Below, piece by piece: positions 50,869 to 61,400 of a DNA stretch of 64,000 bases. Where the stretch lies: positions 46,684-110,683 of the forward strand of contig NZ_BBJH01000034.1 in assembly GCF_000739775.1 (NCBI RefSeq), in the 5' to 3' direction. Each line of letters begins with the position of its first letter. Within the stretch, counting starts at the first letter, position 1. Below the pieces are notes generated by a model that saw only the letters and a list, made by a program, of their open reading frames with translations, ran no database searches and had not been told where the DNA came from. The DNA is from Paraburkholderia heleia NBRC 101817 (GTDB taxonomy: Bacteria > Pseudomonadota > Gammaproteobacteria > Burkholderiales > Burkholderiaceae). The position numbers were made by a program, and so were the translations under genes.

Positions 50869-51324
50869 GTGAAGAGAGCGTGGGTTTTCCCTTGCGTCGT
50901 CGCTTTGAGCGCGATCCTTGGCGGATGCGGCAAGGAGAGTTCGCGAAACGCCACCGAGGCTTCGGGCGCATCCGCTAGCCAGGCGCCGGTAGCAAGCAGC
51001 ACGCCCGCCGCATCTGGCGCGCAGGTGCCGGGCGCACTGGGGACCGTCACCAAGGCGCAGTTGCCGGGCGAAGCGGCCGAGACACTGCGGCTGATCAAGG
51101 CGGGCGGCCCCTTTCCTTTTGCGGACGACGGCGTTTTGTTCCGTAACACGGCGCAATTGCTGCCGAAGCATCCCCGCGGTTACTACCACACATACACGGT
51201 GCGCACCCCGGGCACGACGGATCGCGGGCAACGCCGGGTCGTATGTGGCGGACCGCGCAGGCAGACCAGCGATTGTTATTACACTGACGACTACTACGTC
51301 AGTTTCAAGCGTATTGCTGAGTGA
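50869..51324 (+). CDS. Lipoprotein of the RNase Sa/barnase (N1/T1) family with altered active site
   Basis: A 151-residue protein starting with GTG (GGGGAGAG 7 bp upstream). Signal peptide with lipobox LGGC, Cys20 lipidated; Ala/Ser-rich linker to ~60; then a microbial guanyl-specific ribonuclease domain: LPGEAAETLRLI, GPFPFADDGVLFRN, LLPKHPRGYYH, TPGTTDRGQRR, CYYTDDYYVSF. Against RNase Sa, the guanine-binding Glu41 is Ala95, the catalytic base Glu54 is Thr108 and the catalytic acid His85 is Tyr142. Arg65 and Arg69 are kept (Arg119, Arg123). The protein is probably not a ribonuclease. Two cysteines (126, 136) may form a disulfide. No barstar-like inhibitor gene is adjacent. Confidence 0.8.
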   Translation: MKRAWVFPCVVALSAILGGCGKESSRNATEASGASASQAPVASSTPAASGAQVPGALGTVTKAQLPGEAAETLRLIKAGGPFPFADDGVLFRNTAQLLPKHPRGYYHTYTVRTPGTTDRGQRRVVCGGPRRQTSDCYYTDDYYVSFKRIAE

Positions 51325-51735
51325 AGGCGGCCCTGGATTCTCGTAGCTGATGACCCGTTGCGGCTTCGCGCTTCCGCCTGCCGTCATGCCCCGCCGCGAC
51401 TTAACGAAACACCCAGTTCGTCTGCGTTTTAATTCAATAGTCCAAGTATTTACCCTGGTGTCGCATACTAACCTCGTTGCTGCAGCAAACGCTGCGGCCA
51501 ACCTGAAGTTAGAAGGGTAAGAACACCTATCGCCGAACCTTTAATGCAGCGTCCGCGCGTGGCGGGATTCGGTGCGAATGGCAATGCGTATTTCGAATTT
51601 GTTCGATAGACCGTCACCGACTCCCATCGCAAAATTCATCCGGGTTGCAGCGCAGTCGGACGGCAGGGCGAAGTCTGCTGCCGCCCCGGAAGACTTCGTC
51701 CCTGGCATCGTTTATCCAACTTGACGAGGGCGAAC
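51325..51735. other. 411-bp gap without a recognisable gene
   Basis: Only short frames without motifs. Several AT-rich patches (around 51425-51450 and 51590-51610) could be promoters for the small membrane protein downstream. I see no clear terminator hairpin after the lipoprotein gene. Confidence 0.45.
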
Positions 51736-52056
51736 ATGAATATTGCCGAATCTACCAACCATCTGGTTTCCAGCACGTTGCTCGCGGGTGTGACGACCGC
51801 GCTCATCGTGAGCTGCTTTCGATACTTCGATATCCCTTCCGGCCATTTCGCCAATACAGCAACGCAGATTCTCGTACCCATTCTGGTCTCGGCCTGTCTG
51901 CTTGTCACGCGTCCAATTCTGCTGTGGACTGTGCTGCGTGACCGACGCAGCCCGTTTCTGCTCGATGAGGATCTCAAGTCCATGCTGATCGGCCGCGTAC
52001 TCGGTTTGATCGGCGGCGCATGTATCGGCATCACGCTCTACACAGAATTCATCTGA
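51736..52056 (+). CDS. 106-residue small membrane protein of unknown function
   Basis: Three hydrophobic segments (~residues 13-30, 42-65, 85-103): SSTLLAGVTTALIVSCFRYF, ILVPILVSACLLVTRPILLW and IGRVLGLIGGACIGITLYTEFI, with a charged loop between the second and third. GAGGG is located 6 bp before ATG 51736. No family is recognised; it is probably an inner-membrane protein. Confidence 0.65.
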   Translation: MNIAESTNHLVSSTLLAGVTTALIVSCFRYFDIPSGHFANTATQILVPILVSACLLVTRPILLWTVLRDRRSPFLLDEDLKSMLIGRVLGLIGGACIGITLYTEFI

Positions 52057-52234
52057 TCGTGCGCGCTCGCGAGCCGTGAGCTGTCAGCTAAACATACGCA
52101 ATATTGGACATGAAAAGTATCAAAGAGTTTTCACTCCAGTCAACGACGACGCATTATCGCAAAAATAGAAGATTTCCGATATCCGCCCAGCGTTGGGTGA
52201 ACTATTAATGAACAGTCTTTCTCACTAAATCGTT

Positions 52235-52621
52235 ATGGTGAATTCATTTCTCGAATTGTCGAACGTGCAGTGGTCGAGCGTCGTGAAGCTGCTGCCGGAA
52301 TCGCTGCCGAAAAGAAATCCTCGCGGCCGTCCCACTGTCTGCCTGCGCTCGGCGCTGAACGGCGTCCTTTGGGTGTTGACGAACGATAGTCCCTGGGCGC
52401 ATTTACCCGCGCGCTATCCGGTCTATCAAACGTGCCATCGCTACTTCCTGGGCTGGTATCAGAAGGGCGTTTTGCTCCCGGTGCTCGTCGAGCTTTTCGG
52501 CAATGAAGGCGCGGAGCTTCATCGACTTGTCGAGGCACGCATGCGGCCAGCGCGCGCTGGGAAGACCCGTATTCCGCCTCAGTCGCCGCAGCCGCCGTTC
52601 GTGGTGCGCGTCGGTACCTGA
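52235..52621 (+). pseudogene. Stand-alone transposase N-terminal domain (IS5/DUF4096-like), truncated
   Basis: A 128-codon frame. Residues 1-105 resemble the N-terminal, helix-turn-helix-like domain of IS5-group transposases (WSSVVKLLPESLPKRNPRGRP, RSALNGVLWVLTNDSPWAHLPARY, YQTCHRYFLGWYQKGVL). The DDE catalytic domain is absent and the C-terminus turns into Pro-rich non-homologous sequence. No terminal inverted repeats or target duplication were found around it. It may be an IS relic or a domesticated DNA-binding domain of a kind seen in Burkholderiales. Confidence 0.6.
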
Positions 52622-52842
52622 ACCTGGCGCGGGGCGCGATCCTCGGTCTCGGGAGGCAGGGCCCGAGCGTGGCGCCATAGGCCGACAAGGACTTGATGCC
52701 GGGATTTTAGAAGTTATTCGATTGTCAGATTTTGTTAAATCTCTTAATTTTGACCGTGTTTTTCATTCGCAAAAACCTGTCGTAGCGTGTGCGAGCCTTG
52801 AGGGAGGGCGGCGCGCGCAGCGCGTCAAGTGAGAGAGGGGGC

Positions 52843-53073
52843 ATGGAATTGCCAGATATTCTTCTATTAATTATCTCAGCGATGCTGATGTTGGGTTGTG
52901 CTGCCTTGATGCTGATGATCTCGATGCGCGACCCCCTGAAAATGCTGTCTATTTCTTCGATCGAGCGTCGTATCGAGCCCGCGTGGACGCTGTATTTCAC
53001 GCGCGGCGGGATCGTCTGTCTGCTTGTTTCGCTGATGTTGCTCATCGGCTTTATCGGCCTGCTCGCCCAGTGA
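52843..53073 (+). CDS. 76-residue small membrane protein
   Basis: MELPDILLLIISAMLMLGCAALMLMISMRDPLKMLSISS... with two strong TM helices (~5-27 and ~53-74) joined by a ~25-residue loop containing SIERRIEPAWTLYFTRGG. GAGAGGGG is located 4-5 bp before the ATG, giving a convincing start. The function is unknown, and no partner is evident in the flanking genes. Confidence 0.6.
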   Translation: MELPDILLLIISAMLMLGCAALMLMISMRDPLKMLSISSIERRIEPAWTLYFTRGGIVCLLVSLMLLIGFIGLLAQ

Positions 53074-53667
53074 GTGCCTGGTGGCTACCAGGCCGCTGCG
53101 CGGGAAAGCCCGCTGTCGCTCTGTCCCGTAGCTCGGGCGCGAGTCCTTCCGCTCTTATTGCGACCCTCCTCCTTACCCGCGGCAACCAGCCGCACTCGGG
53201 CGTGCCTGCAACGAGTCTCGCGACCCCGCTCTCCAGTCCGCCGCGTTGGCCGTCTTCACGCCATTCCCGCCAGTTACGAAATTCGGTAAGAAGTGTCTTC
53301 GCTTAAATAGAATTTTTGCTATTTCCCGCTTACCCACCGAGCAGTATCGTATCTGCGGTAGTGGAGTCGCTCTCGTCGTGAATGTTGTCGAGTTCGTGAT
53401 GGGTCCTCGTCGGTAAGCGGTAAGAACGTTCGTTTCGCTCAGTCATTCAAATCACTAATGTAGTTATCCGAATTAATGGCGGATAACACACGCGAAAAGC
53501 CATTCCGGTCACTCGACCGGCGATGCGATCGGGGAAAACCTGCAACGGCTGCGATCCGGGCATCTCGTCCTGGATGCGTGCGCCCTGACGATCCGAACTT
53601 CAACGTCGTCGAGATGGCTCCTTGCCACTATTCGAACGCCTTAAACGTAAATCAGGAAACGGTCACT
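53074..53667. other. 594-bp leader region of the two-partner secretion operon
   Basis: No gene supported. The frame of tpsB is open back to 53476, but the extra 64 residues do not look like a signal peptide. The AT-rich stretch at 53300-53330 and 53440-53480 could carry the promoter. No obvious operator palindrome was seen. Confidence 0.45.
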
Positions 53668-55326
53668 ATGCGGACTCCGGAACATAACTCTCGAATTATG
53701 GGGCGACTGCGACCGATGTCGCTCGCGATCGTCTCCGCGCTCGCCCTGTTTAGTGGCGCTGTCTCGGCGCAGGTGCGCGTAACAGCGGTCGACTTTTCTC
53801 CCGTCTCGGACGTCAAGTTCCAGAAAGACGTGGTCGAAAAGCGGCTGACGCCGATCGGCAGCAGCCTGATTGGCGAAGACGTTGCCAGTCTCAACTTCAC
53901 GGATGCCGCCGCGAAGATGAGCGAGGCTAGCCGCTCCGCGGGCTGGCTGATTTCGCGCGTGGTGGTGACGCCGGCCGACAAGCAGGCGGCCATGAAAACG
54001 GGTGTGCTGCGCTTCACCGTGCTGGAGGGCGCGGTCGGCAGGATCACGCTCAATAACACCTCGAAGGTCAAGACGCGGCGTTTAGCCAAGACACTCAGCA
54101 CGGCGCTGTGCGACAAGTACGAGTTGCAGGGCGATACGCTCGTGTGCGAGGGCGGCAAGCCCCTGACGAACGCATCGCTCGAGCGCGCGGAGCTGCTGCT
54201 CAGCGACATTCCAGGCGTGCAGCTCGGCGTGCCGAGCTTGTCGGCGGACGGTGTGGGCGTTGGCGAAACCCATTTGACCGAAGGTGTGACGCCGCTTGGC
54301 CGTCGTCTGCAATTCGGCCTGGGCGTCGATAACTACGGGTCGAGTTCCGTGGGGCACGCGCGCTTCGTTGGCACGGTCTCCGGTGTGAATCTGCTCGGCG
54401 AGGGCGATGTGCTGAAGGTTCTCGCCACGGCCACCGACAAAAACTACTACGGCGGCGATATCGACTTCAGCTTGCCGATTGGTTATAGCGGCCTGCGCTG
54501 GTACGTGAACGCATCGAGCACCTACTTCACGATCAATGATTCCGATTTGACCGGCCGCTCCACGGGTGTCGCCACCGGTCTTTCCTATCCGATTTTCCGC
54601 GCCTTCGGTTACGACCTTCGCGCAAATATCGACCTGTCGAAGTCCTGGGGACGCAGCACCTTCGGGGGCCAGGAGCTCAGCAATTCGATCACGAATGCCC
54701 TCGACGCCGGTTTGACGTGGGACGACGGCGATCGTCGCCGCCTCGCCGGAGAAAGCTTCACGGCTGCGAACTTCACGCTGACCAACGGCCACCTGAATAT
54801 CGCCTCAGCCGCGAGCGCCCAAGTCGATGCACTGACCGCGCAGACGCAAGGCCAGTTCACGAAGGCGGTCTACACGCTGCTGCGCAAACAGAACCTGTAT
54901 TCAGGTACCAACGCGCCGTATCTGCTGATCAATCTGCACGGGCAGTTCGCGAGCAAGAACCTGGACGCGGGCGACAAGATGGTCACGGGCGGCGTGAGCG
55001 GCGCGCGAGCCTATTCGACCGACGAGCCGATGGCCGACACGGGCCACATTTTGCAGCTCGACTTGCGCAAGCCATTCACGGTCAAGAACACGGTGGTGAC
55101 CGGTGGCATTTTCTTCGATGCGGCCCACGTTCGCATCAACAAGGATCCGTGGGACGCCTCGCAAAACACGCGAAATCTCCTCGATGCCGGTATTTCGCTG
55201 GACGCGAATATCGCGAAGCACGCCTCGCTCGGTTTGATGTGGGCGCACCGATTGGGTGGCGAACAGAGTATTGCCAACCCGGGCTCGCCGTCCCAGCTGT
55301 GGCTGACCTTCAGCAGCCAGTTCTAA
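53668..55326 (+). CDS. TpsB outer-membrane transporter of a two-partner secretion system (ShlB/FhaC/HecB family)
   Basis: A 552-residue Omp85-superfamily transporter. The signal peptide ends near SGAVSAQ (~residue 36). A POTRA_2 domain follows (VTAVDFSPVSDVKFQKDVVEKRL...AGWLISRVVVTP), then the ShlB domain and a 16-strand barrel that ends in the outer-membrane signature FSSQF. The conserved L6 motif of the family (VRGY/VRAYP) appears as GARAYS at residues 446-451 with the Arg kept. It recognises and exports the adjacent TpsA. AGGAAA lies 10 bp before ATG 53668; 53698 is an alternative start. Confidence 0.92.
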   Translation: MRTPEHNSRIMGRLRPMSLAIVSALALFSGAVSAQVRVTAVDFSPVSDVKFQKDVVEKRLTPIGSSLIGEDVASLNFTDAAAKMSEASRSAGWLISRVVVTPADKQAAMKTGVLRFTVLEGAVGRITLNNTSKVKTRRLAKTLSTALCDKYELQGDTLVCEGGKPLTNASLERAELLLSDIPGVQLGVPSLSADGVGVGETHLTEGVTPLGRRLQFGLGVDNYGSSSVGHARFVGTVSGVNLLGEGDVLKVLATATDKNYYGGDIDFSLPIGYSGLRWYVNASSTYFTINDSDLTGRSTGVATGLSYPIFRAFGYDLRANIDLSKSWGRSTFGGQELSNSITNALDAGLTWDDGDRRRLAGESFTAANFTLTNGHLNIASAASAQVDALTAQTQGQFTKAVYTLLRKQNLYSGTNAPYLLINLHGQFASKNLDAGDKMVTGGVSGARAYSTDEPMADTGHILQLDLRKPFTVKNTVVTGGIFFDAAHVRINKDPWDASQNTRNLLDAGISLDANIAKHASLGLMWAHRLGGEQSIANPGSPSQLWLTFSSQF

Positions 55327-55435
55327 CCCAGACAGATTGTGAAAATCAGCGGGCATGCATAGACGATCGATCGCGGTCAATCCCGTTCGATCGAGCATGC
55401 GCCAAGAATTAAAGATAATTTCGGACTAGAAAAAA

Positions 55436-58400
55436 ATGAATGCAAAGCTGCGTCGCCTCGTTTTCAGCAAGCGCCTCGGGATGCTCGTTGCCGTGGCGGA
55501 AACTGTGATGTCGCAAGGGAAGGGCTCGGGGGCAGGCTCTTCCAGTGGCACGGCCGCGTCGCTCGACGAGCGCGCGGGAACGAGTGCGGAGTCGACGCTC
55601 GTGCACAGCGTGGGCAACAACGGTCCCGGCAAGCGCTGGTCCGTGATGACGCTGAAGGGACTTTCACTTTCCGTTGCACTCGCCTACCTCTCGCCCGCCT
55701 ATGCCGCCGCCCTTCCCACGGGCGGCGTTGTCGCTGCGGGCAGCGCGTCGATCAGCACGCCGTCGTCGAGCAACATGGTCATCAACCAGACCTCGCAGAA
55801 CGCCATCGTGAACTGGCAGTCGTTCGGCATTGGTTCGGGCGCCAGCGTGCAGTTTCTCCAGCCCAATTCGAGCTCGGCCACGCTCAATCGCGTGCTCGGC
55901 AGCAGCGTCAGCGAGATCAACGGCAGCCTGACGGCCAACGGCCGTGTGTTCATCGTCAATCCGAATGGTGTGGTGTTCGGCAATGGCGCGTACGTCGACG
56001 TCGGCGGCCTGCTTGCCACGACGAAGAACATCAGCGACAGCAACTTCATGTCGGGCAACTACCAGTTCTCCGGTAGCGGTGCGGGTGCGGTGATCAACAA
56101 CGGCACGATCAATTCGGCGCACGGCTTCGTCGTGCTGCTGGGCAATCAGGTATCGAACCACGGCACGATCGAAGCGAACGGCGGCCAGGTCGTGCTCGGT
56201 GCCGGTGACGCGGCGACGCTCACGCTGAACAACGGTCAGGTGGTGAACGTCACGATCGATTCGCCGACGGCGCAAGCGCTGATCGAGAACACCGGCACGA
56301 TCAAGGCGGACGGCGGCATGGTGCTGCTGAGCGCACGCGGCGACACCACGGTGCTGGACTCGGTGATCAACGTTTCGGGTCTCGTGTCGGCGCAGGGCGG
56401 TTCGGTCGATATCGACGGCGGCAGCAGTGGCGCGGTGATGCTCAACAACGCGACGGTTGACGTGTCGGGCGGCCAGGCGGGACAAACTGGTGGCACCGCG
56501 CTGATTCAAGGCCAATACATTGGCCTCGTCAATGGCACGCACGTGAATGCGAGCGGCGCGGCGGGCGGCGGCCACATCATTTTGGGCGGCGACACGCTGG
56601 GCATGTTGCCCGGCCAGAATGTGACCTTCGCGCAGGGCGTCGTGGTCGACGGCACTTCGAGCCTCGACGCGTCGGCGCTCGTGAGCGGCAACGGCGGCAC
56701 AATCGAAACGTCGGGCCATTCGGCGTGGATCGACGGCAACGTGACGGCAGCGGGTGCGGGCGGCGGCGGCGCGGGTCACTGGCTGCTCGACCCGACCAAT
56801 ATCACGATCGACAACAACACCACGTCCGTGAACGTTTCGAACGGGGTGGCCGGTCTGTTCAACGGCACGGGCAGTTCGGGCCACGTCTCGAACGTTACGA
56901 TCGCAAACACGCTCGATACCGGCACCGACGTCACGGTGACGACCGCGAGCAACGGCACCGACGCGGGCAACCTCGTCGTGGCGGCGTCGATCTACAAGAC
57001 GGCGGGCGGCAACACCAACCTGACGCTGAATTCGAACGGCAGCCTGACGATCCAGCGTAACGTCAACATCACGTCGACGGCCGGCACGCTGAACCTCACC
57101 GAAAACGTCGGCGGCGGTTCGGCTGCGTTCGCGGGCAACAACACGATCAGCCTGAACGGCGGCTATCTCGTCGTCAACAGCACCAATGCGGGCAGCAGCG
57201 ATGCAATCACGTTCAACGGCTCGAACGTGCTGGTGCAGGCGGGAGGCATCAATCTGACCGGCACGGCCACGACCGGCGCCGGCGTCAATTTCAACGCCAA
57301 CAATGTCACGCTCGCTTCGACCGGCGACGTGAACATTGTCGCGAATTCGACGAGCGGCACCGGCCTCAATCAAGCCGCCGGCGGCACGGCGAACATCAGC
57401 TCGTCGGCGGGCAACGTGTCGATTTCGGCGTCGACGAGCGGCAATGCGATCAGCACGTCGGGCACGATGTTCAACGTGAGCGCGGCGCAGAACGTCAACA
57501 TCTCCGGCACGAGCACCGCGAATACGAACACCGGCGTGCTTTTCGCCGACACGACGACGCAGATCAGCGCGGGCAACAACGTCTCGATCACGGGCAGCGG
57601 TGCGACCGGCGTCTCGGCGCAAGGCAACAGGAACCTGAACATTTCCGCCGCGAACGTGACGATCACGGGCGCGGGCACGTCGGCACGCGGCATCGCGCTG
57701 GACTACAACGTCAGCATCACTGCCAATAGCGGCAACGTGACGCTCGCGGGTACGAGCACGAACTCGTACGGCATCGAAATGCTTGACAGCGGCAACAAGT
57801 CGATCAGCGCGGCGCAGAACGTCGTGCTGAACGGCTCGGGTTCGTACGGCACGGTGGTCGATTACGGCCTGAATGTGTCGGCCGCGAACAATGTGTCGAT
57901 CGGCGGCACGGCTTCGAGCAACAGCGGCGTGTCGTTTGGCGCGAGCGGTGGCGCGTCGACAATCGTCGCGTCGAACGTCACCATTGCTGGTACGAGTTCA
58001 GGCAGCGGCGCGGGCGTGCAGTTGTCTACGACGAACATCAGCGCGGTGGGCAACGTATCGGTGTCGGGCCAGTCGTCGTCTGGCTCGGGTGTCTATGGCG
58101 CGGGCAGCGTGCTGAACATCACCGCCGGGCAGAACATTTCGATCACGGGGAATTCCTCGGGTAGCGGCTATGGCGTCTATCTGGGCTCGACGCAAACCAA
58201 TCTGAATGCTAGCCAGGAAGTCGTAATCAACGGCGCGTCCACGTCGGGCACCGGAGTGTACACGGCCGGCTCGTTCGCGGGCATCGTGGCGGGCGGCAAT
58301 ATTTCCGTTGTGGGTTCGAACTACAACAACGTCAATGATGGCATGAACCTCACGGACACGAACACGGTGCTGTCCGCGGGGCAGTCCGTGATCCTGTATG

Positions 58401-61400
58401 GTCGGGGCAGCAACGCCGTCGAGGTAACCGGCACCAACTTCAACGTGACGGCTGGCAATATCTCGATATCGGGCGACGGCACGGTCTATGGTCTGTACGC
58501 GCACGGCAAATCGTCGAACCTCACCGCGACGGGCGGCGACGTGACGCTCGCCGGTTCCGCCACGACGGGTACGGGCGTGAGCCTGAACGGCCAGACGAAC
58601 ATTTCGACGCCGGGCAATGTGTCGATCAACGGCACGGGCGCGTACGGCGTCTACCTCGGCGGCGTGAACAGCACGTCGACGGGCAACTTCACGGTGAACG
58701 GCACCGCGACCACCGCTATCGGCGCGTTGTTCGTCGGCTCGGACAACATCACCGCGTCGAACGTCAACATCACGGGCGTCAGCGGCTCGAACGGCTATCA
58801 CGGCATCGAGCATCAGTCGTCGCTGAACGTCAATGCCGTGGGCAATGTCGCCATCGCGGGCAGCGGTTCAGCAGGTTTTTACGGCACCAACGTGAACGCG
58901 ACGGCGGGTGGCAACATTTCCCTGACCGGTACGGGTACGTCAGGCCAGGGCGTCTATCTGAGCGGTGTCACGAACGATCAGGCGGGTCAATACGTAACCA
59001 TCCAGGGCACGAGTGCCAGCTCGGATGGCACGGACCTGATGAGCAGCGCCAGCATCACGGCAGGCGCGGACATCGTCATCAACGGCACGTCGGCCGGTAG
59101 CGGTTACGGCGTCCAGCTTTCGGGGGCCAATGTCAATATCGCATCGACCGCCGGCAATGTGACGATCGCTGGTAATTCCGCTTCGGGTACGGGCTTTTAT
59201 TCCCCGGCTAACGGCGGCTTCCTCGGCACCGGCATCTTCGCGTCGACGTCGTATCTCAATGTTGCGGCCGCGCAGGACCTCCTGATCACGGGCACTTCCG
59301 GGAGCAGCGGCGTCGGTACTTCGCTGGGCGCGACCGGTACGAACCTCCAGGCGGCCGGTAATGTGTCGATTCTCGGCAATTCCAGCAGGGGCGACGGCGT
59401 CTACGCGACCGGCACGTATCTCAACGTCACTGCGGGCAGCAACCTGTCGATCACGGGTATCGACGGCACGCAGGGCAACGACGGCGTCCAGCTGACCAAC
59501 ACGAACACGCTGTTGTCCGCAGGCCAGGCAGCGGCGGTGAACGGTACGGGCTCCAACGCCATTGAAGTGGCCGGCACCAACTTCAACGTGACCGGCGCCA
59601 ACGTCACATTGAACGGAAACGGCACGAACTATGGCGTCTATCTCGGTGGCAGTTCGTCCAGCCTGAACGCGACGGCAGGCGATGTCGTCGTCAACGGCAC
59701 CTCCGCGACCGGAACCGGCGTCAGCTCCAACAGCCAGACGAACATCAGCGCTGCGGGCAACATCACCGTGACCGGCGGCGGATCGACGGGGGTGTGGACG
59801 GCCGGGGTGAACGAAACCGCGGGCGGCAACATCACGATGACCGGCAACGGTTCGGCCGGCCAGGGTGTTTGCGTGACGGGGACGTTGAACCAGAACGCCG
59901 GGCAGTATTTGACCATCCAGGGCACGAGCACGAGCTCCGATGGCGTGGATCTGAACGGCAACACGAACATGACTGCCGGGTCGGACATCGCCATTTCGGG
60001 TACGTCGACTGGCAGCGGCGTGGGTGTCGGCTTGAACGGCGGCTTCAACATCACCTCGACCGGTGGAAACGTCTCGATTACAGGTAACTCGTCGACCGGC
60101 GTTGGTGTGAATTCGCCCGCGCCCAGCAGCGGCCTGCTGGGCACGGGCATCTTCGGATCGACCAACAGCCTGAACGTTACCGCTGCGCAGAATCTTTCGG
60201 TGACCGGCAATTCCGGTGGCGGCAGCGCAGGCGTGTACCTCGGCGCGACGCAGACCGGCCTCAAGGCAGGGGGCAATGCGTCGGTGAGCGGCAGCTCGTT
60301 GACCGGTTCGGGGATTTACTCGACCGGAACGTATCTCAATGTTTCCGCCGGACAGAATCTGTCCATGGTGGGTTATGTCTCGAATCTGACCAGCGACGGC
60401 ATCAACCTCACGGCGACGAACACGCTGCTGAGCGCGGGACAGAATGTGCAACTTACCGGCGAAGGCTACAACGGCATCGAAGTCAGCGGGAACACCTTCA
60501 ACGTCACGGGCGGCAGCGTTTCGTTGAGCGGCCAGGCGCCGAACTTCGGCGTGTATGTCCATGATTCGGCCAACCTTACGGCGACGGCCGGCGACGTCAA
60601 TGTTTCGGGCGTTTCGTCGGGCAATGTCAGCCAGAGTATCTGGACCGATATCATCGGGACCATATCTATTGGCATCATCAACCTCAGCTCGCCGAGCGGC
60701 ACCGGCGTGAGCTTCGGTAGCCAGACGAACATTAGTTCGGCTGGGAACGTCTCTATCGACGGGTCGAGCATTTACGGCGTGCATTTCGCCGGGCTGAACA
60801 GCAATTCGGCCGGTAATTTCTCCATCAACGGTACAGGTAGCGTCGCCGTCGGCACTTATCTGGACGGCGCGACGAGCATTACGGCTGCGAACGTCAATAT
60901 CACCGGGAACAACACGAATAACGAGAACTATGGTGTCTATCAGACGTCGTCCGTCGTGATCAATACGACAGGCAACGCGACGATTACCGGCAACGGCACC
61001 ACGGGCTACCAGGGCTGCGGTACGCTCAACGTGCATACAGGTGGCGATTTCACGCTGACCGGTGTGGGCGACAGCGGCAACGCAGGTATCTACCTGGCGA
61101 ACACGGTCAACGTTACCTCGAATGGCACGGCGACGTTCAACGGCACGAGCGACACGGGCTACGGTTTCTATGATGTCGGCAATATCAACGTCACCGCCGG
61201 CAACATCTCGATCTACGGGAATAGCTCGGCCAACGGCACAACCGGCGTCTACCTCTACGGCACCACCAAGGTGCTCAACGCCACGAATAACCTGACGATC
61301 GTCGGTAGCGGCCAGGAAGGCGTGGCGATCAGCACGACAAATACAATCAGTGGCGGCAACGTCACGATCGATGGCTATGGCACGTCGGGTAGCGGTATCC

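Noticed and set aside
52235..52621. Complete insertion sequence
   Set aside because: No DDE domain, no terminal inverted repeats and no target duplication visible.
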